The notes: generated from the letters alone by a model not told the origin. 64,000 bases of DNA from Streptomyces roseoviridis (GCF_039535235.1 NZ_BAAAWU010000001.1:4402001-4466000), one strand, 5' to 3'; counted from the stretch's first letter, positions 7,594 through 15,862 are shown. Translations and numbers: made by a program.

Positions 7594-8586
7594 CTACCAG
7601 GCGTACGCCTCGGGCGCCGGCTTGGCGCCGTTCGGGCCGGGCGGCGGGAACAGCTGGTCCAGCCTGGCCAGCGTGCCGGTGTCGAGCCTGATCGACAGGG
7701 CCCGCAGCGAGCCGTCGAGCTGCTCGGCCGTGCGCGGCCCGATGATGGGGCCGGTCACGCCCTCCTGCGCGAGCAGCCAGGCCAGACCGACGTGCGCCGG
7801 GTCCTCCCCGATCTCGGCGCACAGCTTCTCGTACGCCTCGACCGTGTCGCGGTGCTGGGCGAGCAGGCCCGCCGAGTGACCGGAGGTGCCGCGGGCCGCG
7901 CCGCCCTCCTTCATCTTGCGCAGCACACCGCCGAGGACACCGCCGTTCAGCGGCCCCCACGGGATCAGGCCGAGGCCGTAGTGCCGCGCCGCCGGCAGCA
8001 CCTCGAGCTCGACCCAGCGGGTCATCAGGTTGTACCGCGACTGCTCGCTGACCAGGCCCAGGAAGTGCCGGGAGCGGGCGGCCTCCTGCGCCTGCGCGAT
8101 GTGCCAGCCGGCGAAGTTGGACGAGCCGAAGTAGAGCACCTTGCCCTGCTGGCGCAGGACGGAGAACGCCTCCCAGATCTCCTCCCACGGAGTGCTCCGG
8201 TCGACGTGGTGCATCTGGTACACGTCGATGTAGTCGGTGCCCAGCCGCTTCAGCGACGCCTCGCAGGCACGCCGGATGTTCAGCGCCGACAGGTACGACT
8301 CGTTGGGCCAGCTGCCGGTCGGCAGGTAGACCTTGGTGGCGAGGACGGTCTTCTCGCGCCGCCCGTTGCCGCCGGCGAACCACCGGCCGATGATCGGCTC
8401 GGTGGGCTGCTCGCCCGGCCGGGTGCCGTAGACGTTGGCCGTGTCGAAGAAGTTGATGCCGCGGTCGTGCGCCCGGTCCATGATCGTGTGGCTGTCGGCC
8501 TCGGAGGTCTGCGTCCCGAAGTTCATCGTGCCGAGCACGAGCCGGGACACGGACAGTCCGCTGCGGCCGAGGTTGGTGTATTCCAC
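7594..8586 (-). CDS. aldo-keto reductase
   Basis: A 330-residue NADPH-dependent aldo/keto reductase. The TIM-barrel tetrad is visible: Asp and Tyr in FFDTANVYG, Lys in ATKVY and His in QMHHVD. Cofactor-loop sequences GSSNFAGW and GPIIGPRT are also present. Length is normal for the family. GTG 8586 is preceded by AAGGA. It lies between the biotin carboxylase and the butyrolactone genes, all on the minus strand, so it could reduce a polyketide intermediate or act in hormone synthesis. Neither role can be chosen from sequence. A general detoxification role is also possible. Confidence 0.87.
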   Translation of the reverse strand: MEYTNLGRSGLSVSRLVLGTMNFGTQTSEADSHTIMDRAHDRGINFFDTANVYGTRPGEQPTEPIIGRWFAGGNGRREKTVLATKVYLPTGSWPNESYLSALNIRRACEASLKRLGTDYIDVYQMHHVDRSTPWEEIWEAFSVLRQQGKVLYFGSSNFAGWHIAQAQEAARSRHFLGLVSEQSRYNLMTRWVELEVLPAARHYGLGLIPWGPLNGGVLGGVLRKMKEGGAARGTSGHSAGLLAQHRDTVEAYEKLCAEIGEDPAHVGLAWLLAQEGVTGPIIGPRTAEQLDGSLRALSIRLDTGTLARLDQLFPPPGPNGAKPAPEAYAW

Positions 8587-8706
8587 GTGTGCCAGTCCTT
8601 CAGATAGTGCTGGATCGCCGACCGCGCGCGCCGGGGCGGCGGTCGGGGCTGAGGGGTGTGCCGTACGGGCCGGTCCGGGGCCCGTACGGCGGGGGAGCGC
8701 CGGGGA

Positions 8707-9639
8707 TCAGGCGGCTGCCGCCTGGTCCGGGTACCACTCCTTCATGCGGGCGAGGTCCTCCTCCCAGCTCCGGCCCGGGGTCCGGCCCAGGTCTGCCCAG
8801 AGCGGGGCGCTGTCGAACCAGTGGTCGGTGGCGAGGAGGTCGAGCGCACGGGTGGCGGCCCCGTTCTCCGTCGGAAGGGCACGGGCGTGGGCCAGGCTGA
8901 TGCTCCGCCGGGCCGGCCGGGGTGCGGTGCTGTCGGCCACCGCGTCCAGCAGTGCGGACGCCGTGACCGGGGTGGGGTACGCCGCGTGGTAGACGCTGGT
9001 CGACAGCCGTGCGCGCGGGGCGCGTCCGACCGCCACGAGCAGCGCGGCGAGTTCGATCACGCTGATGACGGAGATCCGGGCGTCCCAGCCGGTCGGGGTG
9101 CCGGGCAGGGAGCGCAGCAGCCGGGTGAGTCCCGGCACGACCCAGGTGTCGCCCGGACCGTAGACCAGGTGCGGCCGGACGACGATCCCCCCGGCGGCGA
9201 GGACGGCGTCCTCGGCCCGGGCGCGGGTGCGCGAGGTGGGCGACTGGGGCCGGCGCGGGAGCTGCTCGGGACGGGCGCACCGGAAGATGCCCCGGCCGTA
9301 GACGGAGGCGGTGCTGAGGTAGACGATGCGGGACACCCCGGCGCGCTGCGCCTCGGCGACGAGCGCGGCGGTTCCCCTGGCGTTGACGGCCTCGTTGGCC
9401 TCCGGTGTCCCGCCGATCCGGGAGGCGCAGTGGAGCAGGACGTCGGCGCCCTCGCACAGGCCGCGCAAGGAATCCGGGTCCGCCAGGTCCGCCCGGACGG
9501 TCCGGGTCCGGCCGGCCGGCGGCGGCTGCGTCGGCCGGCGGTGCGCCACCAGGGTGAGGTCCCCGCCGGCGCGGGCCGCTTCCCGGGTGACCTGGGCGCC
9601 GATGAAGCCGCCCGCCCCGGTGATCAGGATGTTCTGCAC
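8707..9639 (-). CDS. extended SDR / NAD-dependent epimerase-like, butyrolactone-associated
   Basis: A 310-residue extended short-chain dehydrogenase of the NAD-dependent epimerase/dehydratase type, which often accompanies AfsA in butyrolactone loci (JadW2/ScbB-like position). The Rossmann motif GAGGFIG is at residues 8-14, and STASVYG marks the active-site strand. Where most family members have a SPYxxSK catalytic segment this one reads SPTSRTRARAED, so the expected Tyr and Lys appear as Thr and Arg. It starts 31 bp after the AfsA stop on the same strand, probably in one operon. It may reduce the butenolide intermediate, or it may be a non-canonical or structural member of the family. Confidence 0.82.
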   Translation of the reverse strand: MQNILITGAGGFIGAQVTREAARAGGDLTLVAHRRPTQPPPAGRTRTVRADLADPDSLRGLCEGADVLLHCASRIGGTPEANEAVNARGTAALVAEAQRAGVSRIVYLSTASVYGRGIFRCARPEQLPRRPQSPTSRTRARAEDAVLAAGGIVVRPHLVYGPGDTWVVPGLTRLLRSLPGTPTGWDARISVISVIELAALLVAVGRAPRARLSTSVYHAAYPTPVTASALLDAVADSTAPRPARRSISLAHARALPTENGAATRALDLLATDHWFDSAPLWADLGRTPGRSWEEDLARMKEWYPDQAAAA

Positions 9640-9670
9640 GTGGGCGCTCCGGTCGCGTGACGGTGACGGC

Positions 9671-10594
9671 TCAACGGCTGGTGGTCCGCAGCGTGAGGTG
9701 GGCGACGAAGAGCGACTGGCCGCGCTGGAGTCCGCGGGCGCGTACGTGGATGTCGCCGGCGGCGTCGACGGCGACCGGCTCGGCCTCGATGAAGCAGGGC
9801 TCGTCGAGTTCGGCGTACCGCTCGAAGGTGCTGTCCAGGTCGAGGACGAGGGTGTCGGGCATGCCGGTGACGGCGCGGGCGGCCTGGCGGGCCCCCTCCA
9901 GGAGCACCATGCCCGGGACGTGGTCGCAGCGGTGGTCGAAGAAGATCGGGTGGTTGCAGTCGACGCGCAGCTCCCACCGGTTGTCCGGGCCGTCCGGGTC
10001 GTCGGAGAGGACCACGTGCTGGGGGTCGGTGCGGCCCACCCGGGCGGGGTCGATCGGCTGCCCCGGGAGGCGGTCGACGCAGGTGGGCCGCCCGCCTCTC
10101 AGGCGCTCGTACACGCTCGGCCCGGCCAGGGTGAAGGCCCCGCCGGCGGTGGCCAGGGCCACCCCGTCGACCTTCGCGGTCACGTCCAGGCGCATGCCGC
10201 GCAGGTCGTTGCCCCTTCGGACGATGTCGCGGCACACCGTGTGCAGTTCGACCTCGGTGGGGGTGGGGGTGGCGACGAACAGGTCCGTGGTGGCGGCGAA
10301 CGATATCGACCGCATGAGGAACTGGTGACCGAAGGCCACTCCGTACTCGGCGTGGGCGAGCAGCGGGCCGCTCTGGCGGACCGACTCGACCAGCAGCATG
10401 GGGTCCTGGTAGCCGCCGGACTGGGCGAAGAGCGCGTGGCCCCGCGGCCACTGGGCCGTCACCACGAAGGTGTGCGGCTCGGCCGTCGGCCGCCAGCCGG
10501 TGAGCAGGACCTCGGACACGGCGGCTCGGTGGACGTACTGGCGCGGAACGGTGGTGGTGAGACGCGTGATGGCGGAGTCGAGCATTGCGGTCAT
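9671..10594 (-). CDS. AfsA-family gamma-butyrolactone synthase
   Basis: A 307-residue AfsA/ScbA-type enzyme that condenses a beta-ketoacyl chain from an ACP with dihydroxyacetone phosphate, the first committed step to A-factor-like hormones. Two hotdog repeats are visible: one begins QYVHRAAVSEVLL, and the second has the signature HPIFFDHRCDHVPGMVLLEG. ATG 10594 has AGGAG eight bases upstream; the longer frame from 10672 runs through an operator palindrome and is rejected. The palindrome at 10678-10691 lies 84 bp upstream and suggests control by the TetR receptors nearby. The next gene downstream is the SDR at 8707-9639. Confidence 0.93.
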   Translation of the reverse strand: MTAMLDSAITRLTTTVPRQYVHRAAVSEVLLTGWRPTAEPHTFVVTAQWPRGHALFAQSGGYQDPMLLVESVRQSGPLLAHAEYGVAFGHQFLMRSISFAATTDLFVATPTPTEVELHTVCRDIVRRGNDLRGMRLDVTAKVDGVALATAGGAFTLAGPSVYERLRGGRPTCVDRLPGQPIDPARVGRTDPQHVVLSDDPDGPDNRWELRVDCNHPIFFDHRCDHVPGMVLLEGARQAARAVTGMPDTLVLDLDSTFERYAELDEPCFIEAEPVAVDAAGDIHVRARGLQRGQSLFVAHLTLRTTSR

Positions 10595-10671
10595 GGCTGG
10601 CGCTCCTGTCTGTTTTCGGGCAGGGCGGAGCTGCTGAGCGTGCGGCAACAGCCCCCGGTCCACACACCCCA

Positions 10672-10697
10672 CAAAATACAGACAGGTCTGTTGGGTA
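10672..10697. promoter_or_regulatory. ARE-like operator upstream of the AfsA gene
   Basis: Core inverted repeat ACAGAC-AG-GTCTGT at 10678-10691, flanked by AAAAT and TGGGTA. AREs of butyrolactone receptors are AT-rich palindromes of this form; the assignment is by resemblance and position (84 bp before the AfsA start). Confidence 0.75.
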
Positions 10698-10954
10698 AAT
10701 CAAGTAAAAAGTTGGGGTCGGGCGTGTCGGGGAGTGGAGGGCGAGCCTCCGCGATCCTTGACTGCACTGGGCAACGACCGTTCCACGCAACGAGGTTGAC
10801 GAACGGACAGTTTTGCCGGTTCTTGGCCATCATGCCGCAGTCGCTGACCTGCTGCGCGACGGTCGTGGTCGCCGGAACATATCCGGGCAATCTCACGGTC
10901 GACGCAGGTCATAGCATTTGTCAGGCGTTTGTCACGCCCGTCTTGACTCTCATT

Positions 10955-10980
10955 GACAATCAGACAAGTCTGTTTGGTAT
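10955..10980. promoter_or_regulatory. ARE-like operator upstream of the response regulator
   Basis: Core CAGAC-AA-GTCTG at 10961-10972 within an AT-rich stretch ending TTTGGTAT, about 75 bp upstream of ATG 11052. It shares the CAGAC/GTCTG arms with the sites at 10678 and 11948. Confidence 0.75.
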
Positions 10981-11051
10981 CTTCGCGACGCACCTGAACT
11001 TCGATACGAGCATGTGGCAGGCAGCGATCGCCCCCGCTCCAGGAGGACCGG

Positions 11052-11822
11052 ATGAACCAGCAGGTAGCAGACCTACCCGATTCCCACACCGTGCGGCATC
11101 ACCCCGTGCCCCAGCACAGCCACCCGGCCATGCCGCGACTGCACGTCCCGGTCGAGCACCCTGCCCTGCGCATCCTGGTCGTCGAGAACGAGGAGCGCTC
11201 GGCCAGGGCGCTGGTGCAGGACCTGATCCGGCGGGGGTACCGCGCCGACAGCGTCACCACCGGGAGCCAGGCGCTCCAGGTGCACCGTCAGGCCGACCTG
11301 ATCCTGCTCGACCTCGACCTCACCGACCTGGACGGGCTCGAGGTGTGCCGGAGCATCCGCGCGATGAGCGACACCCCGATCATCGCCGTCACCGAGCGCG
11401 GCAGCGAGCTCGACCGCGTCCTCGGGCTGCAGGCCGGCTCGGACGACTACATGGTCAAGCCCTACGGATTCCACGAACTCCTGGCCCGCATAGGGGCGGT
11501 GATGCGCCGCGTGCGGCCGTCCCCGACCGCCCGGACCATCGAGCACGGCCCGCTGCGGATCGACGCCGACACCCGCAAGGTCACCCTGCACGGCCGGCCC
11601 GTCGACCTCACGCGCAAGGAGTTCGACCTGCTGCACGCGCTCGCGATCCAGCCGGGCGCCGTCGTCTCCCGGCGGCAGCTGATGACCCAGGTCTGGGACG
11701 ACGCCTGGTCGCACAAGGGCCGCACCATCGACACCCACGTCAGCAGCGTGCGGGGCAAGCTCGGATCCAGCCACTGGATCGTGACCGTCCGCGGCGTCGG
11801 ATTCCGCCTGGGCAACCCGTGA
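11052..11822 (+). CDS. atypical OmpR-family response regulator (JadR1-like)
   Basis: A 256-residue regulator with an N-terminal receiver (about residues 38-155) and a C-terminal winged helix (EFDLLHALA, then TIDTHVSSVRGKLG and VRGVGFRLG). A His-rich 35-residue extension precedes the receiver. The phospho-acceptor Asp87, Thr114 and Lys136 are present, but the acidic pair that binds magnesium reads Glu45-Asn46 instead of Asp-Asp. JadR1 and related atypical regulators of angucycline clusters lack a complete pocket and are controlled by the end product, not by phosphorylation. ATG 11052 has AGGAGG five bases upstream. No histidine kinase gene is adjacent. It is the likely pathway activator, under ARE control. 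Confidence 0.9.
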   Translation: MNQQVADLPDSHTVRHHPVPQHSHPAMPRLHVPVEHPALRILVVENEERSARALVQDLIRRGYRADSVTTGSQALQVHRQADLILLDLDLTDLDGLEVCRSIRAMSDTPIIAVTERGSELDRVLGLQAGSDDYMVKPYGFHELLARIGAVMRRVRPSPTARTIEHGPLRIDADTRKVTLHGRPVDLTRKEFDLLHALAIQPGAVVSRRQLMTQVWDDAWSHKGRTIDTHVSSVRGKLGSSHWIVTVRGVGFRLGNP

Positions 11823-11832
11823 GGTGCCGCGC

Positions 11833-11876
11833 CGCTTCCCGGTGCCGGAGGCCGTCGCCGTCGGCACCGGGAAGCG
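11833..11876 (+). terminator. hairpin terminator after the response regulator
   Basis: A 14-bp perfect stem CGCTTCCCGGTGCC with its complement, separated by a 16-base loop, starting 10 bp after the response-regulator stop. GC-rich and without a T-tract. Confidence 0.7.
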
Positions 11877-11944
11877 CGGCGGAAATGCGCGATCCGTCTC
11901 CTCTCCTCCGCGCGCCCCTGGTCAGTCACGCGTAGGTAAGTAGA

Positions 11945-11962
11945 ATGCAGACTTGTCTGTAT
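11945..11962. promoter_or_regulatory. ARE-like operator before the first TetR receptor
   Basis: ATGCAGAC-TT-GTCTGTAT at 11945-11962, with five perfect inner base pairs per arm and two further outer pairs. It sits 30 bp before the TetR start at 11993, a position that fits autorepression. Confidence 0.78.
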
Positions 11963-11992
11963 CGTTCGTTGGCGAGTGGCAAGGATCCGGGT

Positions 11993-12694
11993 ATGGCAAA
12001 ACAGGAACGCGGAACGCGATCGCGGCAAGCGATCCTGGAGGCCGCCGCCGAGGTCTTCGACCGTCGTGGATTCGAGGCCGCGAGCACCAACGAGATCCTC
12101 GCGCGCAGCGGTCTGACCCGTGGTGCCCTGTACCACCACTTCCCGTCCAAGGAGTCGATCGCCCTCGCGCTGCTCGACGCGCACAGCGGCGCCCTCCTGG
12201 CGCCCGAGCGGTCCACCAAACTCCAGTCGATCATCGACCTGAGCTTCGCGTTCGCCTTCCGGCTCCAGAGCGATCCGGTGCTGCGGGCCAGCGTGCGGCT
12301 GGCCTTGGAGGCCACGTTCCCCCTCCCGGGGAAGACGCCGTACGAACAGTCCAGCGTGGCCACCCGCGCACTCCTCGAAGAGGCCCAGCAGCAGGGCGAG
12401 GTCCTGCCGGGCCTGAACCTGGCCGAGGTGACGGACGTCATCGTCGGCGCGTTCACCGGCATGCAGGTGATGTCGCAGGTGTACAGCAAGCGCGAGGACC
12501 TGCCCGAGCGCGTCACCGCGATGTGGCGGCTCATGCTGCCGGGCATGGTCACCCCCGGCATGATCGGAAACCTGCGCATCGTCCCGCCCTCGGCCGCCGA
12601 GACCGCCGCCGACCAGGCCCGGGCCGAGGCGTTCGCGGCAGCGGAAGCGGCCGCAGCGGCCGAAGCGGCCGAAGCCGGCACCCCCGCCCCGTAG
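11993..12694 (+). CDS. gamma-butyrolactone receptor-like TetR regulator
   Basis: A 233-residue regulator of the ArpA/ScbR group. N-terminal helix-turn-helix: MAKQERGTRSRQAILEAA, then GLTRGALYHHFPSKESIA. The receptor-family segment GAFTGMQVMSQV is present. In the central region, where true receptors have a conserved Trp (W119 of ArpA), I see KTPYEQSSVATR without Trp, so it may be a pseudo-receptor that binds other ligands. The C-terminus ends in an Ala/Glu-rich tail encoded by gcggccgaa-type repeats. ATG 11993 follows AAGGA; the frame extends upstream to 11945 through the palindrome, which is rejected as coding. Autoregulation and control of the neighbouring response regulator are inferred. 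Confidence 0.9.
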   Translation: MAKQERGTRSRQAILEAAAEVFDRRGFEAASTNEILARSGLTRGALYHHFPSKESIALALLDAHSGALLAPERSTKLQSIIDLSFAFAFRLQSDPVLRASVRLALEATFPLPGKTPYEQSSVATRALLEEAQQQGEVLPGLNLAEVTDVIVGAFTGMQVMSQVYSKREDLPERVTAMWRLMLPGMVTPGMIGNLRIVPPSAAETAADQARAEAFAAAEAAAAAEAAEAGTPAP

Positions 12695-12701
12695 CCCCCC
12701 G

Positions 12702-12725
12702 CGCCCTCGCCGCCCGGCGAGGGCG
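12702..12725 (+). terminator. hairpin terminator after TetR
   Basis: A 10-bp perfect stem CGCCCTCGCC with its complement and a 4-base loop, 8 bp after the TetR stop. Confidence 0.75.
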
Positions 12726-12797
12726 TCCGCATGCCGCCGTGGAAGAGCGGGGCCGCCCCGGCCGTTCGGGCCGTGTGCCCCCGCCGTACGGGCGTCC

Positions 12798-12876
12798 GCC
12801 TGCCCCCGGCCGTACGGGTCCGCGCTCCGGCCGGGCGTCTGCCTGCCCCTGGCCGTACGGGTCCGCGCTCCGGCCG
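12798..12876. repeat. 43-bp GC-rich direct repeat
   Basis: A segment beginning GCCTGCCCC and containing GGCCGTACGGG and TCCGCGCTCCGG is repeated at a 43-bp offset (12798 and 12841), with one mismatch in the matching 36 bases. It lies in the gap between two converging TetR genes and is not coding in any credible frame. The CCGTACGG element recurs in other repeat-filled gaps of this window. Confidence 0.6.
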
Positions 12877-12894
12877 TACGGGCGGGGACCTCCG

Positions 12895-13524
12895 CTACTG
12901 GCTCGGCACGCAAGCCGCGTCACGCCGCAGTTCGGACTCGGCCGCGCCGCGCGGCACGTCGGCCGCGCCGCCGTGCCAGTCCTCGGAGAAGAGCGGCAGC
13001 AGCACGTCCCATATCCGCTCGGTGTTCTCGCGGCTCCACCACGTCGTGTCGGTGTACCCGAGGGACTCCAGGCCCGCGGTGACCACGACCGCCAGGTCCG
13101 CGAGCACCCGCCGCTCGGGCCGGTCGGGGGCTTCCGTCAGGACCTCGGCCCGCACCCGGGCCAGCACCTCGTCCCTCAGCCGGGGCGGACTGTCGCTGCC
13201 GTCGGCGGCCAGGCGCAGCCCGGCCCGCACCAGCTGGTCCTCGGTCAGGGCCTTGCCCAGGGCGACGCTGAAGCGCGCCGGCGCGTCCGCGCCCCGCTCG
13301 CCGAAGCTGTCGTCGGCCAGCGCGAGGACGCGGTCCTGGGCCTGGGCGTGGACCTCCGCCACCAACTCCGCGATGGACGGGAAGTGGTGGTAGAGCGCGC
13401 CGCGGCTCACCCCGGCGGTGTTACAGATGTTGACCAGTCCTGCGTCGGCGAGCCGGCCGTTCGCGATGAGTTCCACGGCGGCACGCACGAGTGCCTGACG
13501 GGTCGTTTGCGACCGTTTTTGCAT
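12895..13524 (-). CDS. TetR-family regulator, divergent butyrolactone-receptor type
   Basis: A 209-residue TetR regulator. The DNA-binding part shows TTRQALVRAAVELI and GVSRGALYHHFPSIAEL, like the receptor family, but the C-terminal half lacks the FTG(V/M)Q segment and has a WWSRENTERIWDVLLPLF end. It is shorter than ScbR-type receptors, so I call it a receptor-like or pseudo-receptor protein. The start ATG 13524 follows AAGGGG. Its promoter gap (13525-13773) contains two ARE-like palindromes. It is transcribed toward the first TetR gene and away from the acyl-CoA oxidase promoter. Target genes cannot be named from sequence. Confidence 0.85.
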   Translation of the reverse strand: MQKRSQTTRQALVRAAVELIANGRLADAGLVNICNTAGVSRGALYHHFPSIAELVAEVHAQAQDRVLALADDSFGERGADAPARFSVALGKALTEDQLVRAGLRLAADGSDSPPRLRDEVLARVRAEVLTEAPDRPERRVLADLAVVVTAGLESLGYTDTTWWSRENTERIWDVLLPLFSEDWHGGAADVPRGAAESELRRDAACVPSQ

Positions 13525-13610
13525 CGCGCATGCCCCTTGCCCGGTACGTCAGCTCTCAGTACGACATCCCCCTGTGTGAGGAGACACCGAAAGCGTCTCC
13601 CGCAGCAAGA

Positions 13611-13634
13611 ACCATACAGCCATGCCTGTTTCAA
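13611..13634. promoter_or_regulatory. ARE-like operator upstream of the second TetR gene
   Basis: ACAGCCA/TGCCTGT at 13616-13629 is a palindrome with six of seven pairs, embedded in ATACAG...CTGTTTC, about 92 bp before the TetR start at 13524. Confidence 0.6.
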
Positions 13635-13743
13635 TGGACACCCACTGAAGGTTCGCATCCCTCTTCGCACGGAAGACGGCCGATTTCTGCTGTTGAGCGC
13701 CGTGTACGCGTCAAGGCGGCCGAAACCCGTTTACTCAATGGTC

Positions 13744-13758
13744 ATACAGGTCTGTTTG
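13744..13758. promoter_or_regulatory. second ARE-like half-palindrome in the same gap
   Basis: ATACAGGTCTGTTTG: a short ACAG-GT-CTGT inverted repeat next to a T-rich run, 16 bp downstream of the acyl-CoA oxidase stop and about 220 bp from the TetR start. Shorter than the other sites and less certain. Confidence 0.45.
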
Positions 13759-13773
13759 TTTTTGAACCCTCGG

Positions 13774-15600
13774 TCAGGCTCCGAAGCGGTCCAGGTAGTC
13801 GGCGTTCGCGAGCGGGACGGCGGCCAGGAACTCCTCGGGGAGGTCGAAGGCGTCCACCAGGGTCGTCAGGTGCGGGGCCAGGTCCGCGATCACGCGGTCG
13901 GTCGTGGTGTGCAGGGCCTCGACGTGGCCGGCGGTGAGGTGGCCCGCGACCAGCAGGTCGCCGGTGTGCGGGCGGAGCTCCTGGAGGAGGAAGAGCCGGG
14001 AGACGTTCTCCATCAGGAACCGGGCGCGCGGGGAGGCCGCGCGGGCCGTCGCGTCCAGCAGGGCGTCGGCGGCGCGCAGCCGGGCGTGGGCGGCGACCAT
14101 CTCCAGGGCGGCGCCGGAGGTCTCGTTCCAGCGGCCGACCGGGTCGCCGGAGGGGCCGCCGCGCAGGGCGCTGCGGGCGCGGGTCTGCCAGACGCGCTCC
14201 ACGCAGGCGTGCAGGTCCCGCAGGAAGGCGAGGTCGGTGAGGTCCCCCCGGGGCGGGAGCGCGGGGCCGGCCTCGTGGGCGAAGAGCATCTCGGAGGCGG
14301 CCTTCACCCAGATCACCAGGTTGTCGCCCTCGGCGGTGATGCCGCCCTCCACGTTGAGCGGCAGGTCGGCGATGCCGTTGCCGGGGAAGAGGCCCTGCGC
14401 GCCGCACCGCTCGCGGGCCTCGATGGTGATGTCGCGGGCCTGCCAGGTGATCCAGCCCTTGGCGACGGCGATCAGCCGCTCGACGTCCTCGCGCTCCTCG
14501 GCGTCTGCGGGGTCGTGGCCGGCCCAGCGGTCGAGGACGGAGCGGTGCAGCAGCGTCATGGCGTAGGCGGTGGCGAGGGAGTGCAGCAGCCGGCCGTGGT
14601 GGCTGCGGTGGGCGGCGAGCGGTATGCGCTCACCGGCCCGCGGGGCGCCGATCCGCCGGTGGTGGGCGTAGCGGACGGCGATGGCGAGGGCGGCCCGGGC
14701 CATCCCGAGGGTTCCGCCGCTCATGCAGAGCTTGCCCATGGTGACCCGGCCCACCGAGCGCAGGAACCGCTTGCGCCGGTTGCCGAGGCTGCTGGTGAGC
14801 CGGCCGTCCTTGTCGAGCCGGCCGTGGGCGGCCTCCAGCATCGCCTCGCGGGGGAGCCGTACGTGGTCGAAGGCGGTGAGGCAGTGGTCGACCGGGGTGC
14901 CGGTGCGGTCGGGCAGCCGGCTGACCCGTATGCCGGGCAGATGGCCGTCGGCGTCGCTGAGCGGGGTCAGGAAGAGGAAGATCCCCTGGTCCTGGTCGTC
15001 GACGAGCAGCCGGGCGGCGACCACGGCGGTCTTGGGGCCGCCGGCCAGGCTGGTGTTGGGCATGAACTTGCGGGCCCCCGGGTTGGGCGTGTGCAGGACG
15101 AAGCCGCCGGTCGCGCGGTCGAAGACGGCGACGGTCTCCAGGGAGGTGACGTCGTTGCCGTGGGCGAGCTCGGTGCACAGGAAGGTGCCGGTGCGCTCCA
15201 TCGCGGTGTACGGGGAGAGGTCGCGCCGGTAGCCGTCGTGGTCCAGGAGGCTGCCGAGGAAGAGGTTGTAGTGGATGCTCGCCAGGGTGCACAGTCCGCC
15301 GTCGACGAAGCCGGTCCACTCGTGCAGGGCGGCGAGCCGGCGGGCGTCGTAGCTGAGCGCCTCGGCCCCGGCTCCGGCCACGGTGTCGTTGACCAGGCGC
15401 AGCCGCTCGTAGGAGAGGGCGGTGCGCTCGGCGGGGGTCAGCCCCGGGCGCGGGGCGAAGTCGTCGCCGGAGATCAGCCGGCGCCACTCACCGTGGACCC
15501 GCTCGCGGTCGTCACCGTCGAAGAGCAGACGGGTGAGGTCGTCCGCGCCGCTGCCCTCGCCGGCGCCTTGTCTGACCGGCGCTTGCGCGTGCTGGAGCAT
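13774..15600 (-). CDS. aco: acyl-CoA oxidase, avenolide-biosynthesis type (Aco-like)
   Basis: A 608-residue flavin-dependent acyl-CoA oxidase. FAD- and acyl-binding landmarks include HGNDVTSLETVAVFDRAT, RLPREAML, CMSGGTLGMARAALAIAVRYA and GAPRAGERIPLAAHRSH; the C-terminal EGDNLVIWVKA segment holds the candidate catalytic Glu. The length is typical of full two-domain oxidases, not of shorter acyl-CoA dehydrogenases. In Streptomyces avermitilis Aco makes the avenolide precursor and is encoded next to the receptor gene avaR1 and the P450 cyp17. The same neighbours occur here, with the oxidase divergent from the receptor. The symbol is given by homology and gene order. ATG 15600 has a GGGGG stretch upstream. 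Control by the palindrome at 15681-15711 is inferred. Confidence 0.85.
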   Translation of the reverse strand: MLQHAQAPVRQGAGEGSGADDLTRLLFDGDDRERVHGEWRRLISGDDFAPRPGLTPAERTALSYERLRLVNDTVAGAGAEALSYDARRLAALHEWTGFVDGGLCTLASIHYNLFLGSLLDHDGYRRDLSPYTAMERTGTFLCTELAHGNDVTSLETVAVFDRATGGFVLHTPNPGARKFMPNTSLAGGPKTAVVAARLLVDDQDQGIFLFLTPLSDADGHLPGIRVSRLPDRTGTPVDHCLTAFDHVRLPREAMLEAAHGRLDKDGRLTSSLGNRRKRFLRSVGRVTMGKLCMSGGTLGMARAALAIAVRYAHHRRIGAPRAGERIPLAAHRSHHGRLLHSLATAYAMTLLHRSVLDRWAGHDPADAEEREDVERLIAVAKGWITWQARDITIEARERCGAQGLFPGNGIADLPLNVEGGITAEGDNLVIWVKAASEMLFAHEAGPALPPRGDLTDLAFLRDLHACVERVWQTRARSALRGGPSGDPVGRWNETSGAALEMVAAHARLRAADALLDATARAASPRARFLMENVSRLFLLQELRPHTGDLLVAGHLTAGHVEALHTTTDRVIADLAPHLTTLVDAFDLPEEFLAAVPLANADYLDRFGA

Positions 15601-15680
15601 CGAATGTCCCCCGATGTGAGTGGGCCCGACAGGGGTCTGGGTGGCCGATGACGAAGATATGGACCATCCGGTTTTCTTTC

Positions 15681-15711
15681 AACCTTGTCAAACCGGTTGG
15701 ATGGTTTTATT
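15681..15711. promoter_or_regulatory. ARE-like operator between oxidase and receptor genes
   Basis: AAACC (15690-15694) and GGTTT (15703-15707) arms with an 8-base spacer, overlapping a second inverted repeat CAACC/GGTTG. The stretch is AT-rich within a GC-rich genome, lies 80-90 bp before the oxidase start and about 155 bp before the receptor start, and fits control of both divergent genes. Confidence 0.65.
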
Positions 15712-15862
15712 CTCGAAATGTGGATGTGTGAAGGATTGTGCCTGCCCGGGCTCACCCTACTGCGACGGGAGTTCGAGTGGGCGCGGCACCGTCCCCGCAC
15801 CCACGCGAGCCGTCGGAATACCAACCTCGCGGTCTCTTCGTCCGTGAGGTACGGAGGATGCA

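Larger units (their letters stand above)
10595..11051. other. 457-bp divergent regulatory gap between afsA-like gene and response regulator
   Basis: No credible gene. The gap separates the AfsA gene (minus) from the response regulator (plus) and carries one ARE-like palindrome near each gene (10672-10697 and 10955-10980). The middle, about 10700-10920, shows no further structure that I can support. Confidence 0.7.

Noticed and set aside
5656..8607. 983-residue plus-strand frame opposite the biotin carboxylase
   Set aside because: Composition is Gly/Asp/Val-rich without any motif, and the opposite strand encodes an unmistakable AccA2-type protein.
1..9639. Spore-pigment (whiE) cluster instead of an angucycline-type cluster
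   Set aside because: whiE lacks an acyl-CoA carboxylase, OvmZ-like protein and MFS/TetR pair on this side, and its cyclase order differs; the JadI-like cyclase directly before KS-alpha fits angucycline clusters better. The rest of the cluster is needed for proof.
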